A DNA stretch of 64,000 nucleotides from Rugamonas rivuli (GCF_009380165.1 NZ_WHUF01000004.1:558001-622000), one strand, 5' to 3'. Numbered from the stretch's first letter, positions 7,990-17,160 are shown. The notes: generated by a model from the letters alone, not told the origin. Translations and numbers: made by a program.

Positions 7990-10527
7990 ATGAATTTGAC
8001 GAAACTCGCCCTCGCCTGTGCACTCACTTCGACCTTGGCCGCTTGCGGTGGTGGAGGTGGAAGCAACACCTCCACCCCTGATACCGGCCCGGTAGCCGCG
8101 CCATCCCGCACCATCAGCGGCGTGGCCGCCAAAGGCCTCATCAAGGACGGTATCGTCAACGTCTATGCCTACGATGCCGCCGGCAACCGCTCTGCGGCGC
8201 CGGTCGCCACTGGCCGCACGTCCAAGACCGACGGCAGCTACTCGGTCAACCTGGGCAACCGCACCGGCTTGTTCACCGTGGAAGTGAGCGCCGACGCGAA
8301 CACCACCATGGAAGACGAGTACAGCGGCACGATTACCATGCCTGCCACGATGACGATGCGCAGCCTGGTCCAGCTCGACGGCGGCAGCAACACCAACGCG
8401 ACCGGCCACGTTACGCCGTTCACCGACATGCTGGTGACGGCGGCGATGAGCGCCGGCACGGCCAACAGCCTGACCACGGCAAACGTGGCATCGGCGCAGA
8501 CCGAAGTGACCAAGATTCTCGGCTTCAATCCGCTGACCACCAAGCCGCTCAACGCCAATAGCGACGCAGCCGCCAATACGACCGATGCGTCGGAAAAACT
8601 GCAGTCCGTGGCATTGGCCGCGATCTCGCAGATCGCCCACGCCAGCGGCATGGGATGCGCCGGCACGCCGGGTGAAAAGGTCAAATGCGCAGTCACCGCG
8701 ACGACCGGCACCGCGACGATGAAGAATGGCGCCGTCAGCATCGGCGGCGGCGCGAAGGCCGCCCTGCTCACCGCGCTGGCCTCAGTGGCCAACGACGCCA
8801 CCGTCAACAAGACCACGCTGAAAACGCTGGATGGACAGAAGCTGTTCTCCGACGCGGCTATCAATAGCCCAGCGCCTGCTCCAACGCCGACTCCGACTCC
8901 GACTCCGACACCAACTCCGACGCCCACTCCGACACCAACGCCGACTCCGACGCCAACACCAACACCGACTCCTACTCCGACGCCAACGCCGGTACCTACG
9001 CCTGTGCCGACACCGACGCCTGTGCCGACGCCTACCCCAACGCCAACGCCGGTACCGACTCCAACTCCAACTCCAACTCCAACTCCGACTCCGACGCCAA
9101 CACCTACGCCAACGCCGTCCAATCCGGTGGCCGACACGAAAGCCCTGTTCGCCAGCTTGCGCACCAACCTGCAAGCCTGGTCTGACGCCGGCAAGGACGG
9201 CGGCGGCCTGCGCAACAGCCTGGACGCGATGAAGGCCGATTTCGACAACGCCGTCGCGCCATTGGATCAGAGCCTGGCCGACTGGGTCGTCGTCTCCGGT
9301 CGCGGCATCAAGCTGTACAACGACTTTATCCAGAAAAAATCCACCGACATCACCGTCAGTGACGGCTCGGCAATGTCGGCGCTGGGTTCGTGCGCGCTCT
9401 ACAAGGATATAGACGCCACCATCGCCATGACCAGGAATGATGTGTCCTCAGTCACTCCAAAGAGCGTGTCGTGCAAGTTGAACGACAAGGTTATCGCAGG
9501 ATCGGAACGCAACGCAGACGGCGTATATACCCGCGACCTCATCGGCAGAGACATCACGCTCCGATGGTTCTCAACGATTGCTTTCACCTACTCCGCGCGG
9601 ACCCTGCGCATCTCTCAAGAGTACCAAAAGGATCAGTATGGCCCCTACAACATCCGGAATTTGAACGGCCAAATGCCCGTCGGAGACCTCGCAGGCGGCA
9701 TCCTCTCCTATACGATGAACGGCAGCGCCGTCGCCACTGCAGTGATTCGAGGCACCATGCCCGCGCGCGTTGACGCCAGCGGCGTTAAGCTCACCGACTA
9801 CGAAACTTTGGTCATCGAGTCAACCACCACGGCGGAAGCAGGCGGAATCAACAAATATACGCTCTCCGGCACCATCGGCGCAGTCAAGAACGGTGCGGCG
9901 CTCGGCACCGTCAAGATTGGCGACACGTCCTTCGTCCGCGCGTCCAACAACGGCGGCGTGTACCGCGTCGTCGAAGGCAAGCTGGCGATCGAAGTCGCAA
10001 CGGCCAACAGCACCGTCAACGGCGCCCTGTCGCTGAGCAAATTCGATACCGACAAAGGCGGCAATCGCTACCTGCCCAACTACGCACAGTTCACCGGCAG
10101 CTTCACCAACAGCCGCGGAGAGAACTTCAACGGCGTCATCACGGCCGAAGCGTTGAACTCTAAAAACTACGATAGCGCGGTAACGCTGTCGGCGACCAAT
10201 TTCGTGCTGGCCAATGTATCGTTCAAAGGCAGCCTGAAGATCGTCAGCCGTCCTGTGCTGGCTGTCACGTTAGCCGCCCGCAGCACCGGCTACCGGACCT
10301 CCGAATACAACGCCACCTACAACGACGGCACCAACGTCATCTCGTTCGACGGCAACAACTCCCTGCCCAGAACAATCCATATCGCCAGCGCCACCGGCGT
10401 TACGGTCACGCTGGTGGACGGCGCCAAGTACCTCGACGTCTACAAGAACAACAGCAAGACTGCACTGATCAACACCAGCACCAGGATGATCAACTACATC
10501 GATGGCAGCTTCGAGACACTGAACTGA
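7990..10527 (+). CDS. Large outer-membrane-type lipoprotein with Pro-Thr repeat linker
   Basis: Predicted lipoprotein of 845 residues: signal peptide MNLTKLALACALTSTLAAC with lipobox LAAC, then a Gly-rich start of the mature part. Residues about 35-110 look like a carboxypeptidase-regulatory/CnaB-like beta-sandwich (TISGVAAKGLIKDG, TDGSYSVNL). Residues 294-376 are an almost uninterrupted Pro-Thr(-Val) tract encoded by hexamer DNA repeats. The C-terminal 470 residues are Asn/Thr/Ser-rich and beta-strand-like, without a family I recognise. A beta-barrel-like gene starts 6 bases after the stop, suggesting a two-gene transcription unit. Surface exposure is an inference. Function is unknown. Confidence 0.82.
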   Translation: MNLTKLALACALTSTLAACGGGGGSNTSTPDTGPVAAPSRTISGVAAKGLIKDGIVNVYAYDAAGNRSAAPVATGRTSKTDGSYSVNLGNRTGLFTVEVSADANTTMEDEYSGTITMPATMTMRSLVQLDGGSNTNATGHVTPFTDMLVTAAMSAGTANSLTTANVASAQTEVTKILGFNPLTTKPLNANSDAAANTTDASEKLQSVALAAISQIAHASGMGCAGTPGEKVKCAVTATTGTATMKNGAVSIGGGAKAALLTALASVANDATVNKTTLKTLDGQKLFSDAAINSPAPAPTPTPTPTPTPTPTPTPTPTPTPTPTPTPTPTPTPTPVPTPVPTPTPVPTPTPTPTPVPTPTPTPTPTPTPTPTPTPTPSNPVADTKALFASLRTNLQAWSDAGKDGGGLRNSLDAMKADFDNAVAPLDQSLADWVVVSGRGIKLYNDFIQKKSTDITVSDGSAMSALGSCALYKDIDATIAMTRNDVSSVTPKSVSCKLNDKVIAGSERNADGVYTRDLIGRDITLRWFSTIAFTYSARTLRISQEYQKDQYGPYNIRNLNGQMPVGDLAGGILSYTMNGSAVATAVIRGTMPARVDASGVKLTDYETLVIESTTTAEAGGINKYTLSGTIGAVKNGAALGTVKIGDTSFVRASNNGGVYRVVEGKLAIEVATANSTVNGALSLSKFDTDKGGNRYLPNYAQFTGSFTNSRGENFNGVITAEALNSKNYDSAVTLSATNFVLANVSFKGSLKIVSRPVLAVTLAARSTGYRTSEYNATYNDGTNVISFDGNNSLPRTIHIASATGVTVTLVDGAKYLDVYKNNSKTALINTSTRMINYIDGSFETLN
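8869..9117 (+). repeat. In-frame hexamer (Pro-Thr) tandem repeat tract
   Basis: About 250 bases of degenerate ccn-acn units encode 83 residues of mostly alternating Pro and Thr, with occasional Val (ccg-gta, cct-gtg). Each six-base unit preserves the reading frame, so slippage would change linker length without inactivating the lipoprotein. Confidence 0.9.
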
Positions 10528-10533
10528 TCCATC

Positions 10534-11661
10534 ATGCGTTTGATTTCCTTACTGGGCGCCCTGCTTGCGGCAAGCGGGGCCGCCGCGCAAACGTCCGTCG
10601 CCGACAGCGACATCGCACTGCACGCCCCCAGCGCCGCCTGGCAACCGTATGCCAAAGCGCAGGGCTGGGCGACCTACGACGCCGTGCCGATCCGCGAACT
10701 GGGCCGCGACTGGGGCAATAGCTACGCCCCGCGCAACGGCCGCAACGTCTTCCTGCAGCGGGACCGCGTGGAATTCGGCGTGGAGAAAAACGGCTGGCGC
10801 ATCGGTGCGGAGTACAGGCTGGAACTGTCGCTGGAGACGAACCGCGACACGACCGACCTGTACCACGTCTACCAAAGCCACAAGACGCCCGACAAGGCCC
10901 GCGATTTCGCCGCGGACGCCCATTCGAAGCAATGGGCGGCGGCGGGCGCGCGCGTAGGCCGCACCTTCGTCCTGCCCAACCTCGGCGCGGGCGATCCCCT
11001 GCTGATGGTGTCGGCCGCCGTGTACGGGCACGCCCGCAATCACGACAGCAGCGCATCCGGCAAGGTGAGCTACACGCACGATACCGCCTACCGCATCGAC
11101 GGCACGTATGCGAACTCGAATACCGACTACGGCTATCCGTTCATGCCCGAGGCGACGCAAAAATCGTCAGGCGCCAGCATCTCGGCCGCGCTGCAATGGC
11201 CGCTGAGCAGCCAGCTCACCGCCAACCTGGCCGTCAACGATTTGTGGAGCCGCATGCGCTGGACCAATCTGCCGGCTATGGTGCAGCGCATCGCCTCCGA
11301 CGTGCGCACGGTCGACAGCGACGGCTACATCAACTACAAGCCGCAGATCGTCGGCCAGAACAGCCTGATCGAACGCACCGGCACCATCGGCGCCAGCACC
11401 GCGCTGAACCTCACCTACCGCTACCAGCAATGGGCGCTGCGGGTCGGGGCGCAGCGCATCGCCGGCACCACCATACCGGAAGCCGTCGGCAGCTACGCCA
11501 GCCAGTGGGGAACGTTCAGCACCAGCTACGACACGCGCTTCAACATGGTGGGCCTCGGCTATGAGCAAGGCCCGCTGCGCCTGCGCCTGCGCACCGACCG
11601 TTTGCCGTTCAGCGAAGCGCACGCGTTCAGCCTGGAGACGGCCATGTATTTTGCGTTCTAG
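10534..11661 (+). CDS. Exported beta-barrel-like outer membrane protein, unknown function
   Basis: 375-residue protein with a cleavable signal peptide (MRLISLLGALLAASGAAAQ). The mature part is rich in alternating polar/hydrophobic strands such as NGWRIGAEYRLELSLE and LRLRLRTDRL, and ends in AMYFAF with a terminal phenylalanine, the usual signal for outer-membrane barrel insertion. I do not recognise a family. It begins six bases after the lipoprotein stop and is probably co-expressed with it, so the two may work as a surface pair. Periplasmic or porin-like roles are both possible. Confidence 0.72.
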   Translation: MRLISLLGALLAASGAAAQTSVADSDIALHAPSAAWQPYAKAQGWATYDAVPIRELGRDWGNSYAPRNGRNVFLQRDRVEFGVEKNGWRIGAEYRLELSLETNRDTTDLYHVYQSHKTPDKARDFAADAHSKQWAAAGARVGRTFVLPNLGAGDPLLMVSAAVYGHARNHDSSASGKVSYTHDTAYRIDGTYANSNTDYGYPFMPEATQKSSGASISAALQWPLSSQLTANLAVNDLWSRMRWTNLPAMVQRIASDVRTVDSDGYINYKPQIVGQNSLIERTGTIGASTALNLTYRYQQWALRVGAQRIAGTTIPEAVGSYASQWGTFSTSYDTRFNMVGLGYEQGPLRLRLRTDRLPFSEAHAFSLETAMYFAF

Positions 11662-11699
11662 CGGTTGACGCTTAGGCAATGCGAATGTAATTTAGCGCC

Positions 11700-12248
11700 A
11701 TGGATACCAAAACAAACTTCAGCCGCACCACCATCGCTCTGCACTGGCTGGTGGCGGCCACCATCATTGGCTTGATCGCGCTCGGCATCTACATGGTCGA
11801 GACCGAATCCTGGCATTTGTACGACATTCACAAATCGATAGGCTTGCTGGCCTTCGTGGCGATCCTGGCGCGGCTGGCCTGGCGCTGGCGCAATGGACTG
11901 CCGCAGCCGGTGCGGCCCGTATCGCGGCTGGAGCACGTGACCGCCGCGGCGGCGCACGTGGTGCTGCTGATCCTGACCGTGGTGCTGCCGCTGAGCGGCA
12001 TGCTCTACTCGGGCGCCAGCGGTCACGGCTTCGGCATCTTCGGCTGGGAAATCTTCCCCAGCCACCACAGCGGCGACCAGGCCGTGCCGCTCAGCCCTCA
12101 ATGGTCCGACATCGGCCAGTCCATGCACGGCTTCCTCGGCTACCTGCTGCTGACGCTGATCGTGCTGCACGCCGCCGCCGCGCTCAAGCACCACGTCATC
12201 GACAAGGACGCCACCCTGAAGCGCATGCTGGGCCGCACGTCGGACTAA
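11700..12248 (+). CDS. Cytochrome b561 family protein
   Basis: Inner-membrane di-heme cytochrome of 182 residues with four predicted transmembrane helices. Candidate heme ligands are H15 (TIALHWLVA), H44 (YDIHKSIG), the histidine of SMHGFLG and that of IVLHAAAALKHH. These b561 proteins (YodB/CybB type) move electrons between the quinone pool and partners such as superoxide or periplasmic oxidoreductases; the partner here is not evident. The gene stands alone, 38 bases after the barrel gene, with no related redox gene alongside. Confidence 0.9.
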   Translation: MDTKTNFSRTTIALHWLVAATIIGLIALGIYMVETESWHLYDIHKSIGLLAFVAILARLAWRWRNGLPQPVRPVSRLEHVTAAAAHVVLLILTVVLPLSGMLYSGASGHGFGIFGWEIFPSHHSGDQAVPLSPQWSDIGQSMHGFLGYLLLTLIVLHAAAALKHHVIDKDATLKRMLGRTSD

Positions 12249-12330
12249 ACATAGCAACAACACCATTATCCGTTTCGCAAATATCGTACATTCAATAATG
12301 AAAGTTGCTGTACGGAATTTACCGTGTTAC

Positions 12331-12353
12331 CTTATGCTGCATTGCCGCATAAG
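12331..12353 (+). promoter_or_regulatory. Stem-loop overlapping the ribosome-binding site of the patatin-like gene
   Basis: Seven-base arms cttatgc (12331-12337) and gcataag (12347-12353) flank a nine-base loop. The right arm contains the first three bases of the AAGGA Shine-Dalgarno sequence (12351-12355), nine bases before ATG 12365. It could modulate translation; this is inference. A second pair of arms, cgtaca and tgtacg, occurs at 12285-12290 and 12309-12314. Confidence 0.4.
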
Positions 12354-12364
12354 GATTAAACATA

Positions 12365-13441
12365 ATGCAACAAAGTATCAAAAAGAAAACCGGCCTGGTC
12401 TTGGGCGGTGGCGCACCGAATTCTCCGCTGATCGCCGGCGCCCTGGCTGCCTTCCTCGACCAGGAAGTCGAATTTGACGTGATCTCCGCCTCGGGCGCGG
12501 GCGTTCTGATGGGCTTGCTGTATGCGGCCCCGCTGGAATCCACGCCCCGCGAAGCGCTGAAACGCTGGGCCGATACCGGCGTCTCCGACACCATCTACAA
12601 GATGATGCCGGTGAATTACAAAATCTTCCACAAGCCCGGCCAGGAAGCGGACGTGTTCCGCAACGCCTTCACGCCGGCCGCCAGCCATCCGGTTTTTGGT
12701 GCGATGCAAAACGTGTTCGGCAAGGGCCAGCTGCCCTGGACCGACTGGAGCCAGCTGCTGATGTCGACCATGTCGCCATCCAACCTGTCCGCCAAAAGCC
12801 TGGGCCTGTGCGCGCATGCGCCGTTCCTCGAAGGCGTGGTCGATTTCTCCGCCATCTCCAGCATGAAGCCGGAGTTCTACATCAACGCCTACAATTTGAA
12901 CCAGCATCGCATGAAGATCTGGGACAAGCATGAAATCCAGGCGGAGCATGTGCGCGCCGCGCTGTCCTTCCCCTTCCTGTACGCGCCGACCGAAATCGAC
13001 GGCGAGGATTACATCGAAGGCGCCGCGCTGGAGACGCTGAACTTCGATCCCTTCATCGAAGGCAAGGGCGAACACCACGACACCGACACGCTGATCGTGC
13101 TCGACATCCTGGGCGACGAACGCCTGCTGCGCAAGCCGCGCAATCTGTATGACGCTTGGGTGGGTTCGATGATCACGCCGCTGGTGAAGATTTCGCAGAA
13201 CCAGATCCGCCTGTTCGAGTTGGAGCACAACACCGACCGCAAGACCGGTCTGCCGAAACGCCGCATGCTCAAGCTGGAGCTGATGGCCGCCGTGCCGGAC
13301 GACCATATGCCGAACACGATGGACTGGTCGACGTCGAATATGCAGTTCCTGTTCGATATCGGCTACAAGGCGGCGACGCGCTTCTGCCGCCAGCACTCCA
13401 CGGTGCTGCGCTACGCCGAAGAGACGGAGCTGGCGGGTTAA
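12365..13441 (+). CDS. Patatin-like protein with degenerate catalytic dyad
   Basis: 358-residue protein with the start of a patatin fold: LVLGGGAPNSPLIAGAL at residues 11-27 resembles the oxyanion-hole loop, followed by EVEFDVISASGAG. The usual G-x-S-x-G nucleophile elbow reads A42-S43-G44-A45-G46, so glycine occupies the expected serine position, although S43 is next to it. The expected D-G-G/A motif reads E218-G-A. Known patatins are serine lipid acyl hydrolases; this one may be inactive or use shifted residues. There is no signal peptide. The gene has its own leader and converges on waaA with a 4-base overlap (TTAA). Confidence 0.75.
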   Translation: MQQSIKKKTGLVLGGGAPNSPLIAGALAAFLDQEVEFDVISASGAGVLMGLLYAAPLESTPREALKRWADTGVSDTIYKMMPVNYKIFHKPGQEADVFRNAFTPAASHPVFGAMQNVFGKGQLPWTDWSQLLMSTMSPSNLSAKSLGLCAHAPFLEGVVDFSAISSMKPEFYINAYNLNQHRMKIWDKHEIQAEHVRAALSFPFLYAPTEIDGEDYIEGAALETLNFDPFIEGKGEHHDTDTLIVLDILGDERLLRKPRNLYDAWVGSMITPLVKISQNQIRLFELEHNTDRKTGLPKRRMLKLELMAAVPDDHMPNTMDWSTSNMQFLFDIGYKAATRFCRQHSTVLRYAEETELAG

Positions 13442-14733
13442 AGCAGAGGTTTGATCAGCGCCGGCAGCAATGCCAGCGTGCGGCGCGTGGCGCCGCGATG
13501 CTGGTTGGCGAAGGCCAGCGCGTTGCGGCCCATGGCCGTGCGTGCCGCTTCGTCGTTCAGCAAACGCCCGGCGGCGGACATCAGCTCCGCCGCATCGGCG
13601 ACGCGTTGCGCGCCGCCCGCAGCCAGCGCATCTTCCGTCACCAGCGCGAAGTTGAAGGTGTGCTGGCCGATCAGCACCGGCTTGCCCAGCGCCGCCGGCT
13701 CGATCAGGTTCTGGCCGCCCAAGGGCAGCAGGCTGCCGCCGACAAAGGCCACATCGCAGGCCGCGTAGTAGGCGAACATCTCGCCCATCGAATCCCCCAT
13801 CAGCACATCGACAAAGCCCGGCAGCACGGCATCGCCGCCGTCCAGCGCCAGCTTGCTGCGGCGCTGCACGTTCAGGCCGTGCGCGCCGATCATCTTTTCC
13901 ACCTCGTCGAAGCGCTGCGGATGGCGCGGCACGATCAGCAGCAGCACATTGGCCGGCAACGCGGCGCGCTCGCGGCGGAAGGCATCCAGTATCAGCTCCT
14001 CCTCGCCCTCGCGCGTGCTCGCGCACAGCAGCACCGGACGGTCGCCGATCACGCCGCGCAGCGCTGCTCCAACGGCCAGCGCCGCATCCGGCACCACCAC
14101 GTCGAACTTGATGCTGCCGGTGATCTCCACGCGCTGCACGCCCAGCGAGCGCACACGTTCCGCATCAGCCGCCGTCTGCGCGGCGACCAGCGAGATGCCG
14201 CGCGCCGCATCCACCAGCAGGGAACCGAAGCGGCGCGACCGGCGCAGCGAACGCGCGGACAGGCGGGCGTTGGCCAGCACCACCGGCACGCCGCGCTTGC
14301 CGCACACCGCGATCAGGTTGGGCCATACCTCCGTCTCCATCAGGATGCAGACGGCAGGCTTGAAATGTTTGATGAAGCGCCCGACCATCGTCGCCGTGTC
14401 ATACGGCAGGTAGGACTGCACCAGGCGATCGCCATGTTTGGCGAACAGCGTCTTGCCGGTGGCGCGGCCGGTCGGCGTCATGTGGGTGAGGACGATGCGG
14501 CTGTGCGGGTATTCGGCCAGCAGGGCATCGACCAGCGGCTCGGCGGCGCGCGTCTCGCCCACCGACACGGCGTGCACCCACAAGGTCTGCATGGTGGACG
14601 ACGGGCCGCTGTAGAAGCCCAGGCGCTCGCCCCAATGCTGGCGATAGCCCGGCTCCTTGCGGCCGCGCAGCCACAAGCGCGCCAGCACCAGCGGCAAGGC
14701 CAGGCACCACATCACGGAATAGAAAAGTCGCAT
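13438..14733 (-). CDS. waaA: 3-deoxy-D-manno-octulosonic acid (Kdo) transferase
   Basis: Transfers Kdo from CMP-Kdo to lipid A precursor at the inner membrane (431 residues). Seen: an N-terminal membrane anchor (MRLFYSVMWCLALPLVLARL), the acceptor-side motif HAVSVGETRAAEPLV, METEVWPNL and NARLSARSLRR in the N-terminal Rossmann domain, ASTREGEEEL and VPRHPQRFDEV in the second, then VGGSLLPLGGQNLIEPAALG near the C-terminus, all typical of KdtA. The start at 14733 gives this canonical N-terminus; the longer open frame to 15111 covers waaC. It follows waaC by two bases. Confidence 0.95.
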   Translation of the reverse strand: MRLFYSVMWCLALPLVLARLWLRGRKEPGYRQHWGERLGFYSGPSSTMQTLWVHAVSVGETRAAEPLVDALLAEYPHSRIVLTHMTPTGRATGKTLFAKHGDRLVQSYLPYDTATMVGRFIKHFKPAVCILMETEVWPNLIAVCGKRGVPVVLANARLSARSLRRSRRFGSLLVDAARGISLVAAQTAADAERVRSLGVQRVEITGSIKFDVVVPDAALAVGAALRGVIGDRPVLLCASTREGEEELILDAFRRERAALPANVLLLIVPRHPQRFDEVEKMIGAHGLNVQRRSKLALDGGDAVLPGFVDVLMGDSMGEMFAYYAACDVAFVGGSLLPLGGQNLIEPAALGKPVLIGQHTFNFALVTEDALAAGGAQRVADAAELMSAAGRLLNDEAARTAMGRNALAFANQHRGATRRTLALLPALIKPLL

Positions 14734-14735
14734 AG

Positions 14736-15743
14736 TTACGCCAGCAGGCTGCGGGCTGCCGCCAATACTTCGGCCACCGACGGAGGCGTGCCACGGTCGC
14801 CCAGGTTGATGATGCGCGGCGACCAGTTGCCCTCGGTTTTCCAGCGCGGCGAATCGGCGTAGATTTCCACCGTCGGCCGCACGAAGGCAGCGGCGATATG
14901 GGTCAATCCCGTGTCGACGCCGATCACCAGGCCGGCGTGACGCGCCAGCAGCATCGCATCGGCCATCGACAGTTTCGGCAGCACGCGCGCGTTCGGCAGG
15001 CTTGCCGCCAGCACTTCGGCTTCGGCCTTCTCTTTCGGCGAGCCCCATGGCAGCAGGATGGGCATGGGCGCCAGTTCGCGGCCCAATGCAATCCAGTTCT
15101 CCGGCGCCCACTTCTTCGGGGCGCGCGCGGTGCCGTGGAAGTAGACGGCGTATGGCTCGGCAGGCATCCAGTCCGGACGCGGCTCGCTGGCCGATACTTC
15201 AGGCAGGCCGAAATCGGCCGGCGTATCGACCGCATAGCCCAGCGCAGCGCCGGCCACCAGGCGGCCGCGCGCCACCGCGTGCGTGCGCGGATCGGTCGGG
15301 ATGCTCAAGTTGTGGAAGATGCGCGAAACGCCTTCGTAGCCCGAGCCTTCGCTGCCGTTGGCCAGGCCGACCTTGCGACCGCCCTTCACCACACGGGCAG
15401 CGCCCATGATGATGCCGGTCTTCAGCAATCCCTGCGTGTCGAATACATAGTCGTACTGCTGCTCGCGCAGCGTACGGAAGAAGCTCTTGATCTCTGCGCG
15501 GGTCTCGGGCTTGCCGAGACTCTTGCGCCAGCGCCGCAGCGCAAACGGAATGATGGTGCGCACGCGCGCGTTGAGCCGCACCAGGCTGACGTAGCCCTCT
15601 TCCACCACCCAGTCGATATTCGCGTCCGGGAAATGGCGGGCGATATCGGCCACCATCGGCAGGTTGTGCAGCACGTCGCCCAGCGAGGAGACGCGCACCA
15701 GCAAAATGTTCAGCGGCTTGCGGCCGCCCGTTTGCGCCGTCAT
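14736..15743 (-). CDS. waaC: Lipopolysaccharide heptosyltransferase I
   Basis: GT9 family enzyme of 335 residues that adds the first L-glycero-D-manno-heptose to Kdo2-lipid A. Seen: the N-terminal ILLVRVSSLGDVLHNLP, then WVVEEGYVSLVRLN, the mid-protein FDTQGLLKTG, and the C-terminal donor-site region VIGVDTGLTHIAAAFVRPTVEIY, where the D-T-G-L-x-H-x-A-A signature matches WaaC. It lies between the phosphomannomutase gene (4-base gap) and waaA (2-base gap) in one minus-strand operon. The donor depends on the GmhB pathway (5580-6146). Confidence 0.94.
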   Translation of the reverse strand: MTAQTGGRKPLNILLVRVSSLGDVLHNLPMVADIARHFPDANIDWVVEEGYVSLVRLNARVRTIIPFALRRWRKSLGKPETRAEIKSFFRTLREQQYDYVFDTQGLLKTGIIMGAARVVKGGRKVGLANGSEGSGYEGVSRIFHNLSIPTDPRTHAVARGRLVAGAALGYAVDTPADFGLPEVSASEPRPDWMPAEPYAVYFHGTARAPKKWAPENWIALGRELAPMPILLPWGSPKEKAEAEVLAASLPNARVLPKLSMADAMLLARHAGLVIGVDTGLTHIAAAFVRPTVEIYADSPRWKTEGNWSPRIINLGDRGTPPSVAEVLAAARSLLA

Positions 15744-15747
15744 GCGC

Positions 15748-17130
15748 TTAGAACGGCAGTTCCGCGTCCGGCTTGGCAGCCAGGATCACGCTCTTGAACT
15801 GGCCCTGGATGCGCGCCAGCGCGGCCGGGGTTTCAGCCTCGAAGCGCATCACGATCACCGGCGTGGTGTTGGACGAACGCGCCAGGCCGAAGCCGTCTTC
15901 GTATTCCACGCGCAGGCCGTCGATGGTGATGATCTGCACGTTGCCCGGGAACTTGGCGTCGCTGCGCAGCTTGTCCATGACGATGACGTTTTCGCCTTCG
16001 TTCAGGTGCAGGTGCAGCTCCGGCGTGCTGTCCGACTGCGGCAGCGAGTTCAGCAGCTTGGACGGATCGGCTTCGCGGGTCAGGATTTCCAGCAGGCGGG
16101 CGCCGGAGTACAGGCCGTCGTCGAAACCGTACCAGCGGTCCTTGAAGAAGATGTGGCCGCTCATTTCGCCGCCCAGCGGGGCGCCGGTTTCGCGCAGCTT
16201 GGCCTTGACCAGCGAGTGGCCGGTCTTGTACATCAGCGGCACGCCGCCGTGCTTGCTGATCCATGGCGCCAGGTGACGGGTGCATTTAACGTCGTACAGG
16301 ATCTGTTCGCCTGGATGACGGCTCAGCACGTCGGCCGCGAACAACATCATCTGGCGGTCCGGGTAGATGATCTGGCCATCCTTGGTGACCACGCCCAGGC
16401 GGTCGCCGTCGCCGTCGAAGGCGATGCCCAGCTCGGCGTCCGTCTCTTGCAGGCAGCGGATCAGGTCTTGCAGGTTTTCCGGATGCGCGGGATCGGGGTG
16501 GTGGTTAGGGAAATTGCCGTCCACTTCGCAGAACAGCTCGACCACTTCGCAGCCCATGCCACGGAACAGGTCGCCCGCGAAGGCGCCGGCCACGCCGTTG
16601 CCGCAATCGACGGCGATCTTGATCGGGCGCGCCAGCTTGACGTCGCCGATGATGCGCTCCAGGTATTGCGCGCGGATGTCGTGGGTGCCGTACGCGCCCT
16701 TTTTCGCCGCCGACGAACCGTCATGGTCGACGATGCGCTGGTACAGCGCGGTGATCGCCTCGCCGTGAATGGCTTCGCCGGCCAGCACCATCTTGAAGCC
16801 GTTGTAGTCCGGCGGATTGTGGCTGCCCGTCACCATGATGCCGGACGCCGCGCCCAGCACATTGGTGCCGAAGTAGACCATCGGCGTGGCCACCACGCCC
16901 AGGTCGATCACGTCCACGCCGGCCGCTTGCAGGCCCTCGGCCAGCGCCGCCGTCAGCACCGGGCCGGACAGGCGGCCATCGCGGCCGATCACGACCTTGG
17001 TCTCGCCCTTGGCCAGCGCGGCCTGGCCGAACGCCTGGCCGATCTGGCGCGCTACGCCCGCATCCAGGGTTTTATCGATGATGCCGCGAATGTCGTAAGC
17101 CTTGAAGATCGTTTTGGATAAAGAAACCAT
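15748..17130 (-). CDS. Phosphomannomutase/phosphoglucomutase
   Basis: Alpha-D-phosphohexomutase of 460 residues that interconverts hexose 1- and 6-phosphates for polysaccharide precursors. Seen: the catalytic serine loop TGSHNPPDYNGFK, the metal-binding loop FDGDGDRLGVV, the sugar-binding loop GGEMSGHIFF and the phosphate-binding C-terminal segment RSSNTTPVIVMRFE. The overall order matches the AlgC/ManB (PMM/PGM) group. The GluMan-type loop suggests both glucose and mannose substrates, but specificity is not proven. It heads the waaC-waaA operon; glucose 1-phosphate from it could feed RfbA at 20319-21215. Confidence 0.92.
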   Translation of the reverse strand: MVSLSKTIFKAYDIRGIIDKTLDAGVARQIGQAFGQAALAKGETKVVIGRDGRLSGPVLTAALAEGLQAAGVDVIDLGVVATPMVYFGTNVLGAASGIMVTGSHNPPDYNGFKMVLAGEAIHGEAITALYQRIVDHDGSSAAKKGAYGTHDIRAQYLERIIGDVKLARPIKIAVDCGNGVAGAFAGDLFRGMGCEVVELFCEVDGNFPNHHPDPAHPENLQDLIRCLQETDAELGIAFDGDGDRLGVVTKDGQIIYPDRQMMLFAADVLSRHPGEQILYDVKCTRHLAPWISKHGGVPLMYKTGHSLVKAKLRETGAPLGGEMSGHIFFKDRWYGFDDGLYSGARLLEILTREADPSKLLNSLPQSDSTPELHLHLNEGENVIVMDKLRSDAKFPGNVQIITIDGLRVEYEDGFGLARSSNTTPVIVMRFEAETPAALARIQGQFKSVILAAKPDAELPF

Positions 17131-17160
17131 AGTGTGGGAATGTATGCGAGGGGTGTAGTG

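Noticed and set aside
8869..9117. Possible CRISPR array
   Set aside because: Short six-base units lie in frame in a lipoprotein gene; there are no separate spacers or 25-40-base repeats.
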